This document shows, in pieces, positions 1 to 10,649 of a stretch of 64,000 bases of DNA (position 1 is its first letter; every line of letters begins with the position of its first letter). Source of the stretch: Xiphophorus maculatus. Lineage: Eukaryota; Chordata; Actinopteri; Cyprinodontiformes; Poeciliidae. A program made the position numbers and the translations under genes. The stretch is from the NCBI RefSeq assembly GCF_002775205.1, contig NC_036455.1, positions 5,308,501-5,372,500 on the forward strand. The letters run 5' to 3'. Under the pieces are notes generated by a model. It was not told the DNA's origin. It searched no databases and saw nothing but the letters and a program-made list of their open reading frames with translations.

Positions 1-560
1 AAATGCTCAAGCCCAGGGCTGTAAAACTCATTTACATTTAGGTCCATATCAAAAATCTACATGTTCTTAAAGGACTGGTTGTGCCAGAATATTTGATGAA
101 ACCCATTAAATTGTTACATTTAATGGGTTTGCTGAAACAACAAAAAGCTGTTTTAGCATTCAATAAGTGTCTCTTAAAATTAAAAAATATTTAAGATCTT
201 TTCACACTGATCAGTTCATCCAGGATTTTATTGTTTTTCTGGTTTTTCTGCAATCAAAATCACAGATTTTATGGTTCTAATTTAGAAATATTTGTAAGGA
301 ATTTGTACAACATTTGCTCTAGTGCCTGATGTTAATTGTGACTTTTTATTAATCACTGTATTGGTCACAGATTATAACTTGACATCAAGTAAGGCTGAAG
401 CATCAGTCACTTCAATTCAGTGTTTTGGCCAATTTTGGGAAAAAAATCAGTAAAACCAGAAAACATTTGGGAATTTGTAGATTTTGTGTGAATTTTACAG
501 ATTTGAGAAAAACTGGAGGGAAAATTTAGGTAATTTATAATAAATAATGATTTCTAAGCT
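1..560. other. Upstream flank of the GIMAP array, no gene seen
   Basis: AT-rich sequence without a credible coding exon. The short open frames here lack splice context and protein-like composition. The last 100 bases run into the G1 promoter. Confidence 0.5.
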
Positions 561-576
561 TCTGTGACAGAAAGAG

Positions 577-660
577 CCAATCACAGCTCCAGTTTCAGTT
601 TGACTGTGGATCTGTATAAAAGGCCTGTGCAGGATCCACACTGGACTCAGTACTTCACTG
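577..660 (+). promoter_or_regulatory. G1 promoter: CCAAT box, ISRE-like site, TATA box
   Basis: A CCAAT box lies at 577-581, an ISRE-like AGTTTCAGTTTG at 591-602 and TATAAAA at 615-621, about 76 bases before the G1 start codon. The same order CCAAT, CTCCAGTT(T/C)CAG and degenerate TATA is found before the first exons of G2-G5, so it is a conserved promoter rather than a chance match. Inducibility by interferon is inferred only from the ISRE-like word. Confidence 0.6.
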
Positions 661-696
661 CAACCGCAGCGTCTGCACTGCTCTCTCTGACTGATC

Positions 697-3097
697 ATGG
701 CCAGCGACAAGTTCAGCCCAAACAAGACCTACAACTGTGGTAAGTCAGGATAACTTTATGTTGAGTTTGTGCTGATGTGGAAATTATCCACCAACAAAAA
801 CATGCATTTCACTTTCACTCCTCTTTCTTCTTATTCTACCTCATGTTTCAATATAATCATGGACTTTAATTTCTTGGGTAAACTTGTGTGATATTCAAAT
901 GACCACTGATTGTATTTTGATATTATTTTATATTTTTCTTTTTAAACTATAACTAAATATATTAAATAATTGCAGGACTGTAGCCCCACCCTTCTTGACC
1001 TTAGCTTCATCTCAATTTAATCATTCTAACCAAATATAAAGCAGCTTTATCTGAATTTGTATATTAATTGCTGTAAAAGTGTAGCTTGTCTCTGCGCCGC
1101 CATAAATCCAATTAAAAAGCAGTAAAAGGTTTTGCACGGCCACTAAAGATGCAACCAAGGAGAGAAGTACACAGAAAGATACAGGATCTGTTAAGAGCTG
1201 TGAGCTGCGCTAAAGTAAATAAAAGAGAGAATTTCTTTGTAGAGGTGAAGATTTATCACAGATTTCAAAGTAAAATAAAAACAGCAGAACGTGGATAATG
1301 TAGGAAATATCGGCCCCTTCCAGAGTGCAATGGTCTGCCATGTTTGCTGCCCCTTACTGTTTGCTGCTAACAGTAAGGGGCGGGAACAGACCATGTGGCA
1401 GTCTCACACCATATTTGGAAATGGGACTAGTGCACTCTGGATATGTAGGGGGCGCTATTTCCTATATTATCCGTGGCCTCCCGTTTATACTTTAATTTGA
1501 AATCGGTGATATCTTTACTTTGAACAAGGACTTTCACTCTCAGCATGTATTTTAACTTCTCCTTTATGCTACTGCCTCAACTAACATGAATACATCCTAT
1601 GTAATATTAATTCCAGCATTACTGGTACCATAAAAGATAAACTATCTAATAAAACAAAAAACTTTTTTATTTTCTTAAGGATGTACAGCAAATTAAGTGA
1701 CATAAACATGACTTGAAAGTGGATCCAGTTTCACTAAAGGGCCAAATTGTTGAATCTGGTTGGCCCTTTGTTGGCTAATTTTAAATACACAAAGTATTTA
1801 AAATTAGCACATTTTAAATACTTTGGGTAATTCCTGGACAGTCAACTTACCTTTGCTATATTTTTAAGAACTGTTGTCAGAGACTCTATTTTTAAGAAGA
1901 TCCAGTGATCTTGGGGTTACCAGACTAGAGCTTGTGTACAAGACAACATTGAGAGTTTTAACTTTTCATCTTTTCAGCTGGTTTGGTCACATGAGCTGCA
2001 GAATAAAAGACTAACGTCTAAGAATATTTTCAATAGCAGGTAAATAGTGGTGAAACTCAAACATCTCTCTTAACTGTTTGTTGAAAGAACATGGAAGACG
2101 GCCAGTAATATTTTAGCAGAGAGCGATGCTTCCCAAGGTCTCAGATGGATCATTTCTTTTCTTCCAGACACACAGAGGCTGAAGCTCTGAGCACAACATG
2201 ATGATTATAATTCAGATTCAAACTTTCTTCTTCACAGGAACAAACATTACAAACAACGAGGAGCTGAGGCTTGTGATGGTGGGAAAGACTGGGACTGGGA
2301 AGAGTGCTACTGGAAACACCATTCTGGGTCGATGGTGCTTTGAATCCAAATGCAGCGCCAAATCCATGACTGTTGACTGCTCTAAAGGCTCCAGTAATAT
2401 TGATGGACAGCAGGTTGCTGTCATTGATACTCCAGGTTTGTTCAACACCAGGTTTGGAGAAGATAAAACCAGAAAAGATCTGAGTCAGTGCATCTGTTAC
2501 GCTTCTCCTGGACCCCACATCTTCCTGGTGGTCGTTGCAATCGGCAGATTCACAGAAGAAGAAAAACAATCAGTGCAAAAGATTCAAGAAATCTTTGGAG
2601 AGGCAGCAGACAGATACAGCATGGTTCTGTTTACCCGTGGAGACGATCTTGATGATACCACCATTGAGGATTATTTGTCTGAAAGCCCAGATCTGCAGGA
2701 TCTGGTGTCCAAATGTAATAACCAGTATCATGTCTTCAACAACAAGCTGAAAGATAAGAAACTTCAGGTCACTGATCTGCTGAAGAAGATCAGAACCATT
2801 GTTGACAGGAATGGAGGAAGTCACTACAACAATGAGATGTTCCAAGAGGTAGAGAGGGAAATCAAAGAGGAGAAACAACGAATCCTGAAGGAGAAAGAAG
2901 AAGAAATACGTAAAGGGAAAGAAGAAGTGGAGAGAAAAATAAAAGAAAAGTATGATGAAGAGATTCAGAGAATGTTTGAACAATTCCAGGCTGAGAAAAA
3001 GAGGGAGAAGAGAAATGAGAGAAAAGAGATGCAGAGGAGAGAAAAGAGGAGAGGGAAAGGATTGAGGTGGAGAGACAGAGAGAGTTTGCAGCCCTGA
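697..3097 (+). CDS. G1: GIMAP/IAN-family GTPase, C-terminal frameshift
   Basis: Predicted immune-associated (AIG1-domain) GTPase of the GIMAP family. Coding exons are 697-739 (43 bases, donor GTAAGT, phase 1) and 2238-3097 (acceptor TTCACAG). The spliced protein has about 300 residues: P-loop GKTGTGKS at 30-37, DTPG at 78-81, FTRGDD at about 146-151, then a charged coiled coil from about residue 215. The start was chosen because the exon 1 start context (CTGATCATGG) and phase-1 donor are shared with the other copies. An ATG at 2198 is in frame but lies in the intron polypyrimidine region. The reading frame leaves the family coiled coil near 2990-3016 and stops at 3095-3097. The expected tail continues in the -1 frame to 3264. 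G1 is the most diverged of the five copies. It could be a functional short form, a decaying gene, or a sequencing error in a purine-rich tract. Confidence 0.78.
1291..1476. mobile_element. Short inverted-repeat MITE in G1 intron 1
   Basis: The left end GGATAATGTAGGAAATA and the reverse complement of the right end GGATAATATAGGAAATA match at all but one position, and both continue into C-rich sequence. The interior contains a perfect 12-base hairpin arm pair (GCCCCTTACTGT at 1349 and its complement at about 1370). No transposase is present and no clear target duplication is seen. Confidence 0.65.
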
Positions 3098-3264
3098 AGG
3101 AAAAGCAGAAGAGAGAAATTCAAGAGGCAAAATCCAGGCTGCAGCTCCAGCATGAATCTAAGGCCAGAGAAGAAGCTGAGCGAAATAATCCTGTCCTTCT
3201 TTTGATTAAAGCTGGAAAGCACTTTGGTAATCGTGTTAAAAGTTTCTTTAAAAAGTTACTGTAA
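3019..3264 (+). pseudogene. Frameshifted remainder of the G1 coiled-coil tail
   Basis: After a TGA at 3016-3018 this frame is open to 3264 and encodes a Glu/Lys/Arg-rich helix containing SKAREEAE, the counterpart of SRAREEAE in G2 and G4. It ends in a basic segment, SFFKKLL. It lacks its own start codon and splice acceptor. It is therefore best read as the lost C-terminus of G1, displaced by one missing or two extra bases upstream. Confidence 0.7.
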
Positions 3265-3422
3265 TCAGTGAAAGTTGTAAACTTGCTGCTCATACAAACA
3301 TGACAACGACTGCAAGAATCTGAAAACAACAAATTTTAACTGCAAGTTTCTTTATGAAAGCTTAAGTATAAAACATGGAGAATAGAAAACAACAAACTAG
3401 ATTCTGTTTCTTTCATTGTGTT

Positions 3423-3428
3423 AATAAA
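3423..3428 (+). promoter_or_regulatory. Candidate poly(A) signal of G1
   Basis: AATAAA about 160 bases after the end of the frameshifted tail and 325 after the G1 stop. It is the first canonical signal downstream. Confidence 0.4.
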
Positions 3429-3429
3429 T

Positions 3430-6400
3430 GAAGTAAAATCTCCAGCCAGAGTAAAACTCCTTCACCACATCTTGACATTAAAACTCAGCCAGAACCTGGA
3501 TGTTCTTTGCACCGTGTTGGACAGTTCTTGTGAGGTTTTCTAAGAACACGGTGCTTAGACCCATTTTAGATCATCATAGACTCTGCACCTCTAGATGGGC
3601 CTGAATCATTTAGAGCTTAACTGTCTATAATATGAAGCTGCCAGACTTTAATGTTGTTGGAGATCTTGAAGATTGCAGGCTGATCTTCACTTAAGGCTGC
3701 TTCAAATCCAATTATAGTCTCTCAATACACTTCCTGTTTGGAAGAAAAATGCCTGAATGCATGTTAAGTTAGATTAAAAATGTTTACGTTTTATTTTTAA
3801 GTATTTTAGCTTTTGAATCATATTTTACTTCATACTCCTTATAGACCACCACCTCCTTTTTATAAACAGTAAGTTAAACATTAAAACAATGCTAAACATA
3901 AAGTTCCACTAAATGTTAGACAGTTTGTTCATGTCATATAAATTTGCCACAAATGTCTCTTCAAAACTACTTTTTAAAATAAAACAAACAAGTTCTACTT
4001 AACTAATATCCAGAGTTTGTTTCAAATAGGTTTATTCTAGTACAGTGTGATTATTATATTCAAATCCTTCTTTGTGCAGTTCTGTCTGTAATCCAGTACA
4101 GTCCACACTTTGTCATGTAATCCCAGTTGGGAAATAATGGTCCATCTGGTCTATCTAAGGAAAACCAGAGAACTCTATCAAGTTATTGATTTTTCAGCAG
4201 TCCAACATTATGGGCAAGCATGTGGCGACAGTGGAAAAGAACCACTTACCTGGAAGAATCATCTGGCTAAACCAAGATCATGATGCTGAAACATCTGGAT
4301 TCATACTGACTAAATAACCTGGTTTATTCAGGAGTAAAAGGGACTAAATACAAATCTATCTCACACTTTTTATGCTTTTTTCTAAATATTTTTTTAAAAA
4401 CATCATGCAATGTTTTCCTTTTAATGTTGTAGTTTTAAAACTCCTCAAAGTACAAAATTTACTTATGTGGCACTGAATGTTATCACTTAATGTTTTGTTT
4501 CATGTGAAAAACATTATTGCAATAAAGTATTTCATCAGAGATCACAACTGTTCTGCTCCTGTTTTCAAACTGTCCACTAGAGGGCGCTGTAGCGCTGCTT
4601 TACATTTTTGCCACCAGATAACTGAAGGTTACCTTCTGAAAACATTTACTTTCTGGTGTATTTTTACTATGTTGTACTTTTTACTTTTACTTGGGCAGTT
4701 TCATTATGAGGCATTGATGATCTTATTTTAGTGAAATTGATTCTCTACCCACTGAGAATAACTTCACTGAACAAACATGTTTAACCAAATTATTCACCAG
4801 AAACAGACACACACCTGCAGCTTTTTCAAACTTTAATAAACTTTATATTGAAAGAAAATGATTTTGATTTTATTTATTTATGTTTTTGCTGGCTTTTGTT
4901 ATTTTGTAATTATGTTATTTATTTGAATTTTGGTGTAGTCAAACTTGAAGCAGTTGCCAGTTCGATCCGGCAGGAACAGCCTAATTTAGATGGTTGGAAT
5001 CTCCACAGAGATGTACCGGTGAAACTTGTGGGAAACATGAAAATTAAAAGTCTCCCCGAAATAAAAAAATCTGTCAATATCTGAACTGTGGCCTTGGCTC
5101 GCTGGATTTCTCAATTCTTTTGGGTAATATGTAAGTAATGCACTCATCCCTACTTCCCTCCCCTGAAGACATTGTGAAACCATGTGGCAGGGCGCTCCTA
5201 CCACCATGTCAGTGTTTGTTGGCTGAGAGAGCTGGGTGAACAGGGATCAGGGACTTAGCTACACTGGCACACATGGCTATAACTAAGGCTGGGCCATGTT
5301 ATATTATTTACCATAATACCTGTAAAAAAAAGACTTGCCAGGGAAAATAAAGGTCATCATTCTATCACGCGCGCAACAATAGTCAAGCTGTAAAGGTGAA
5401 GGCAAACATGGTTGAACTACCATAAAAACAAAGAAGCAAAGTTTGCTGGTTTACAGTCTGGACTGGACTGAATTTAACAGAATTAGCTGATATCTGCAAT
5501 ATGGTAAGGATATGCAGTAACTTCAATAGTGTTTTGGTCTCTGCAGTTTCTGTAACCACAGTTGTCTGGTTACACAGAGTTCATCTCTGAGTCAGCTCTC
5601 CTCTTAACACGGAGAGAATAAAATAATCAGCTACGGCAAACACTGACATCTTCCTAAAAGCATTAAAGATAAAAATAAAAACACTGACAGTCATCATTTC
5701 AGTGGCGATATCTGTGACAGATGGAAAAATGACAGTGAACAAAGTTCCAGATCATTAGGAAGTGTGCTCAAGCTTTTACTCTCTGCGGGGTTTTTATATG
5801 ACATAATTTTGGTGTTGAGCATTTTTAAAGGAAGATTTTCTTTTAAAAATATTAAACAAGAGTTTTGGACATAATGTTTGTCTTTAAAAAAAAACATGAC
5901 GGGGAACAACTTTTAACATCTTGTAAAACTAATGTTCTGTTGAATGACAACAGTTTCTTTAATTTGTGTTTTTATGTACATTTATCTCCATTTGGTAGCT
6001 GATTCAGTCTTATGTTAGCCAAATTAGTTTATATTTTTGTTGATCTATTTTGTATTTTCTTTGATGCAGTAATCATATTGTGTAATTTTGTTTATATTAT
6101 ATATATATATATATTTAATGTAGTTACTTTACTGAGGTAAGTAAAAAGAAGAAACTACAGGTCACTTGTCTCACATCCTGGGTTTCACTGTCTGTTACCC
6201 CTCCTAAGCCCAAACCCCACCCCCAGAAAAGTAGGATCTCCTTTCTGCATACAAAGATTCCCTCATTCCCAACCACACCAAAAGGATGTTCAGATTTTGC
6301 TGTGAGCACAAGAAACAATAAGACAAAGGCTTCATGCTGACATGAGCTGTTGTGCCACTCCACACACACTGACTCTTGGTGATACTGTATGACATGAACA

Positions 6401-8500
6401 CTGTATCACTGTATCAGTTTTGGATACAGTGGATTTATTATTTTTTTTGCTGTAGTTTTTTTAGTTATCCATCAGAAGTAACCAGGAGGCTGCTGCTTGT
6501 CAGAGGGTAGATCCCTGGTCCTGATCACACAATCCTGCAAGTCATCAGCCTGAGGAAGAAAGGAGCATTCGCCAGTTCTTCTGTGGATAAGTGTTTGCTT
6601 TCCATGGTACAAAGTGCCCCTTTGAGTCTTTGCTCTCTAAACCCTCTGAGTTCCTGGATTCAGTAACTTAACCTTTGTGATTTCCTTGCAGGTACTCCTG
6701 CAGTACTCTGGATGTTCCCTTTTCTGCTGCCTGAGTTTCTCTTCATAACTTCAAAATCTCCTGTAAAGATTTTCTGGTTTTAGTTCCATGACTGATGACT
6801 TTCCGCTCCATTTCCTCCAAGTCTGTGCTGCTTACCTGTCTGCCTTCCAATGCAATCACCATCCTGTGGCCTCCACCATTGCTTCTTGGTTTCTGGACTA
6901 CACCTCTCTGGAACTGTGACCCCACAAGAACCCAAGCTACAGCGACTAATCAGTCTTCAGCCCCTCCTTGGCCAATTCACCTCTATCTTACCAGTAAACG
7001 CTCCTCTTCAATATATGAGAGTTAAGGGTTCCCTGACCACAGCTTCCATTGAGGGACATTCTGTGTCAAGGAACTCTTCTTTCTTTAAAAGCATTAATGA
7101 AAGACGCTTTCTTTAATGCATGTAGATATTCAATCAGATCACAATGATGTTTGCAGTTAGTTTGACAAGACTGGGAATACTCCATGTAGGTATCCCAGTA
7201 GGAGCAGCAAACGGCCACATGCATGTTTAAAGGAAGAGAATAAATAGAGAATAAAATGAATCTTCCTCTCTGTGCATTTTATTAGAAAAGTGGCTGCCTT
7301 ATTTAGCGATAGGTCTCTTAATCGATAATAACTTTTCATAAAACTTTCCTTATTTGCTTAATTAAGGGAGATGTAAGTCAGCTGAATTGTTCTCCAGTCA
7401 ATTTATTTGAAGAGTTTGAATGAGATTTGTGCAGAACAGTCTGTGGTTCCAGTAATAACACTCCTTTCTTAACAAAGGTGGAGAAAGACATGCTTTTATG
7501 ATACATTTCTTCCAAGCAGAGAAGCCTGATGCAGCAATTCAAGCTTGTGTTTAGTAGCCCACTTACAGGAAAGCTCAGATAATACTTTGAAAAGGCAACT
7601 TTATGTTATACTGGAATAAACTGAAACCCTGCACTAAAAGAACATAAAAGGTTTAAAGATAAAACACATTAACAACATTTAGGGCTACGATCATAACCCA
7701 GTTTGAAAACACTGATAAATTGTGATTTAGTTTTTAACTGTCTCCAAAGCAGCAGTGTCTCTGTGAGACTGAATATTTTAATTTGAGCACAAAATGGTCT
7801 GAAACTCTCTGCACTGAACTTAGGGTGCATTCACATGTTTAGTCTTGTAGTCGGGGCCTCACATGAATTCATATCTTGTGTATAGCAATGATGAGTGTTT
7901 TTGAGATCTAGATCAGAATACGATGGAAAATACTTTTTAAACAATTTCTCCTCATTCAACACCAATGAAATTTCAGATATTCTATTTCTATGCTTTTATT
8001 CATTTTTATTTCTTCTGTGGTGAAAAAAATTACAATGGACTTATAATCAGAGCAAATATTCCAAATACTATATTTGTTAAATAAAGTATCAAATGTGTGA
8101 TTTATCTTTCTTTTTTTTTTAAAATCTTTTCATAAATAGCTAAATTCTATATAATGACAGTTAAATCAGGATTATGTGTGAATATATTATGTGAAGTAGA
8201 ATGTAATATGAGCAACAGGAATTAAGTATATTTGCCTCAGAGGAACAAAGCTAAGACATGCAGACCACCATGTTGCTTTTTTTTTTATTTCACTTTTGTT
8301 TACTGTTTATTGCAGTGTTTTTCCCATAGTGCTCCCTTTTATTGTAAATGTGGAAAAGAAATAGAAGAGCGAGGGGGAAACCAACCCACATTTATATTAT
8401 AGTGAAGCTATAAATCTACATAAATTATTTACCAGCTCATCTACTGGGTTACAGCATAGAGATGAGGTGGAGGAGTAGGAATGATTAAAAGTTTATGTTG
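3430..8500. other. G1-G2 intergenic region, first half: no gene recognised
   Basis: AT-rich sequence with many in-frame stops. A stretch at about 4545-4635 (CTGTCCACTAGAGGGCG...) matches the region just upstream of the exosc7-like fragments in the 3' flanks of G2-G4, but the exosc7-like part is absent here. A short (AT)n run lies near 6101-6116. The C/T-rich stretch at 6480-7020 looks like an old repeat whose family I cannot name. An open frame ending at 5084 is unassigned. Confidence 0.5.
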
Positions 8501-8531
8501 TCTGTGAAAGAATGTTTTGTAGCTGCTCTGT

Positions 8532-8768
8532 TTGCCTGAATCTGAGATTCAACCAGATGCTGAGAATGGTGAGGTTGGTATTTCTGAAGATGCAACTTCT
8601 GATGTTCAGCCTCTTTGTGGCCAGGAATCCACACAGGAGATTGACACAGCCATCACTCTGGAGCTTAGGAAGTCAGCACGGAAAACTGCAGGACAGCATT
8701 CCAACCCTTATAGGCTGCCCTGTTCTGTACAGAAGAAATTATTCTGTTCTTGGGTAACAGTTTCTTAG
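8532..8768 (+). mobile_element. LTR retrotransposon fragment: end of pol-like frame
   Basis: An open stretch ends with a motif of the type LRKSARKTAGQHSNPYRLP, which resembles the C-terminal end of Gypsy-type pol proteins in fish genomes (family resemblance from memory). Following sequence has a TATAAAAG at about 8838, as expected for a U3 promoter in an adjoining LTR. No protease, RT or integrase is seen here, so only a 3' remnant is claimed. Confidence 0.45.
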
Positions 8769-9579
8769 GTACATCGTCGGGTTGCCAATGCATAATGGTG
8801 GCACCATTAGGTGTGCACTCTCCACAGCTTGAGCTTCTATAAAAGGGAAGCTGGAAGGGTGGTGGCCAAGTGTTAATTTCCTGTGTGTGAGAGCAGGTGT
8901 GTGTTGGGCCCACACTGTTTGCTGGCTGTGGCAGGTTTGGAGGAAAACTGTTTTAAATTGATCCTCTTCAATAAGTTTGTGCTGATGTGGTGTTTTTATA
9001 AAGGGCCGCATTATTAATGATGTTCCGGTGGCAGCGTTACCTGTGTGTGTGGTTGTTCAACGCTGCAGGTTGGCTTATACATTTGTCTCTTTTAATCAGA
9101 TTGAATTGTATGTTTTTGTGTTTTATATTGTCTTTATTTGGTAGGGCTGCACCAGATCTACTACATCAAGATTGAGTTTAGAATGCTGGTTTATGCAATG
9201 CAGGTATGCAGTGTTTTAATGTGTTTAAGATTGACTTGATTAAAGTGATTTAATAAGCATTTAGTAATTTTTGTATTTTGGTTTTTACAGTTTAATAAAT
9301 GCTTCCTGCTTTCCTTTTAGAGTTTGATTTTCTGTTTTGTTAGTCCGCCCAGTTAGGATTGTTTGTCTCCTCTTAGGACTTGTGAGGGCGGGCTAACAAC
9401 TTTTCATTTATTTTGTTTGTTTTGTCCTCTGTTTGTCTTTGGGTCACTTCCTGAATACTCACATTTCATGTCGCTGTTCATCTTAAATATCTGAGACCTG
9501 ATCCTGTTTGGTGTGATCTTGAGTTTGGATTGCATGTGATCGTTTTGCAGTGAATCGAGTTCATCTTAAGTTTGCAGTT

Positions 9580-9640
9580 ATGACTCCGCCAAGCCGAAGG
9601 GCAATAAACAACAACCAGAATGAAGTTAATTATTAATAAA
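9580..9640 (-). mobile_element. Inverted fragment of a Gypsy-type LTR end
   Basis: The reverse complement of this stretch (CTTCATTCTGGTTGTT..., then GCCCTTCGG) matches the end of the LTR at about 10600-10636. Two LTR ends of one family therefore lie here in opposite orientation about 1 kb apart. Confidence 0.5.
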
Positions 9641-9792
9641 ATTTATTACACACATAAGAGAGTTTCCCGTTAACTTTATCCATTTGTTGTCAATCCGATC
9701 ATGTTTAACCCAAATTTAAACACCACTTCAGGCGGACAAACTCGCATAAACCATTACAATGTGCATCTTAAGTTTGCAGTGCACATTGTAGT

Positions 9793-10287
9793 GTGCCCCC
9801 GCTGCAGTCTCCGCTCCCAGTGTTCCCTCATCGCCCCCAAGTGTTCCCTCGTCACTTCATAGTGGTCCCAGTAGTCCCTCGTCGCCCCCTAGTGTTCCCT
9901 CGTCACTCCCTTGTGCTCTTTCTGAATCTCCTCCCCTTACTGCTCCTCCCGAGTCCCAGCCTCCTAGTGCTCCTCCAGAGTCCCCCAGAGATTCCTCGTT
10001 GCCGCCTCCACTAGGCCCCAGAGCTCTACCGTCGCCTCCTGCGGCCCAGCCCCCGAGCCGACGTCGCCCGCCGGACCTCCCCTGTGGGTTCTGCTTTCTG
10101 TGCCGCGGACGCCCGCCGGACCTCCCACGATGGTCGGCCTCCTGTGCCTCCGCCCACTCTGCTGGGTTGTTTTTTGTTGTTTTGGACTCTGGCCCCCTGT
10201 CCAGCGCCCCTCCGCCCACCCTGGTTGTGTTTTTGTTTATTGGACATTTTGTTTGAGCGTCTAATAGCCGCCCTTGAGGGGGGGTAC
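9793..10287 (+). mobile_element. Gypsy-type retrotransposon 3' end with polypurine tract
   Basis: Strongly C-rich sequence, unlike its AT-rich surroundings, encodes a Pro/Arg-rich low-complexity region typical of the tail of fish Gypsy pol. It ends at a polypurine tract (GAGGGGGGGTAC, about 10274-10287) directly before an LTR beginning TGTCATGG. The GC-rich open frames on both strands are by-products of this composition. No catalytic domain is present. Confidence 0.6.
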
Positions 10288-10641
10288 TGTCATGGTCTGT
10301 GTTTTTCTCTGTGTTTATTTTGAGTTTTCTGTGTTTCTGAGTCTCTGTGTTGTCCTGTCTTTCCCTTGATTATTCCCAGGTGTGTCTCGTTCCCTGATTA
10401 CCTCCTGTGTATTTATTGTCACCTGTGTCTCTGTGTTTTTGTCGGGTCCTCGTCTGATGTGTTCTCAGTCCGTTGTCTTGTCCATTTGTTTCACCTGTCG
10501 CTACCTGTGTTGAGCCCTGGTCTTCCGCTCAGCAGTGCTGCCTGGCTTTTGGACTTTTGTATTGGATTATTTCACCATTAAATATCATTTTCACTGCAAA
10601 ATGAACTTCATTCTGGTTGTTTACTGCCCTTCGGTTCGACA
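10288..10641 (+). mobile_element. LTR of the Gypsy-type element
   Basis: A 354-base unit starts TG (TGTCATGG) immediately after the polypurine tract and ends CA (GGTTCGACA). Its middle part (CCAGGTGTGTCTCGTTCCCTG, CGGGTCCTCGTC) is recognisably related, in reverse, to the solo LTRs at 15185-15548 and 25158-25525. No 5' LTR is present, so the element is truncated. Confidence 0.65.
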
Positions 10642-10649
10642 AAGTCTTA

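Noticed and set aside
2198-2237. ATG of the long GIMAP open frame as the translation start (also 13101, 23021, 39172, 47335)
   Set aside because: The codons before the acceptor are intron polypyrimidine tract, and a conserved first exon with matching phase exists upstream. Kept only as a possible alternative product in the findings.
2570-3130. Long - strand open frames antisense to the GIMAP exons (also 13473-14111, 23393-23848, 47707-48162)
   Set aside because: They are Leu/Phe-rich mirror images of the Glu/Lys-rich coiled-coil codons, recur wherever the sense exon occurs, and have no splice or promoter context.
9857-10256. GC-rich open frames on both strands, up to 120 codons
   Set aside because: Low-complexity Pro/Arg composition of the tail of a Gypsy-type element; simultaneous opening on several frames is due to base composition.
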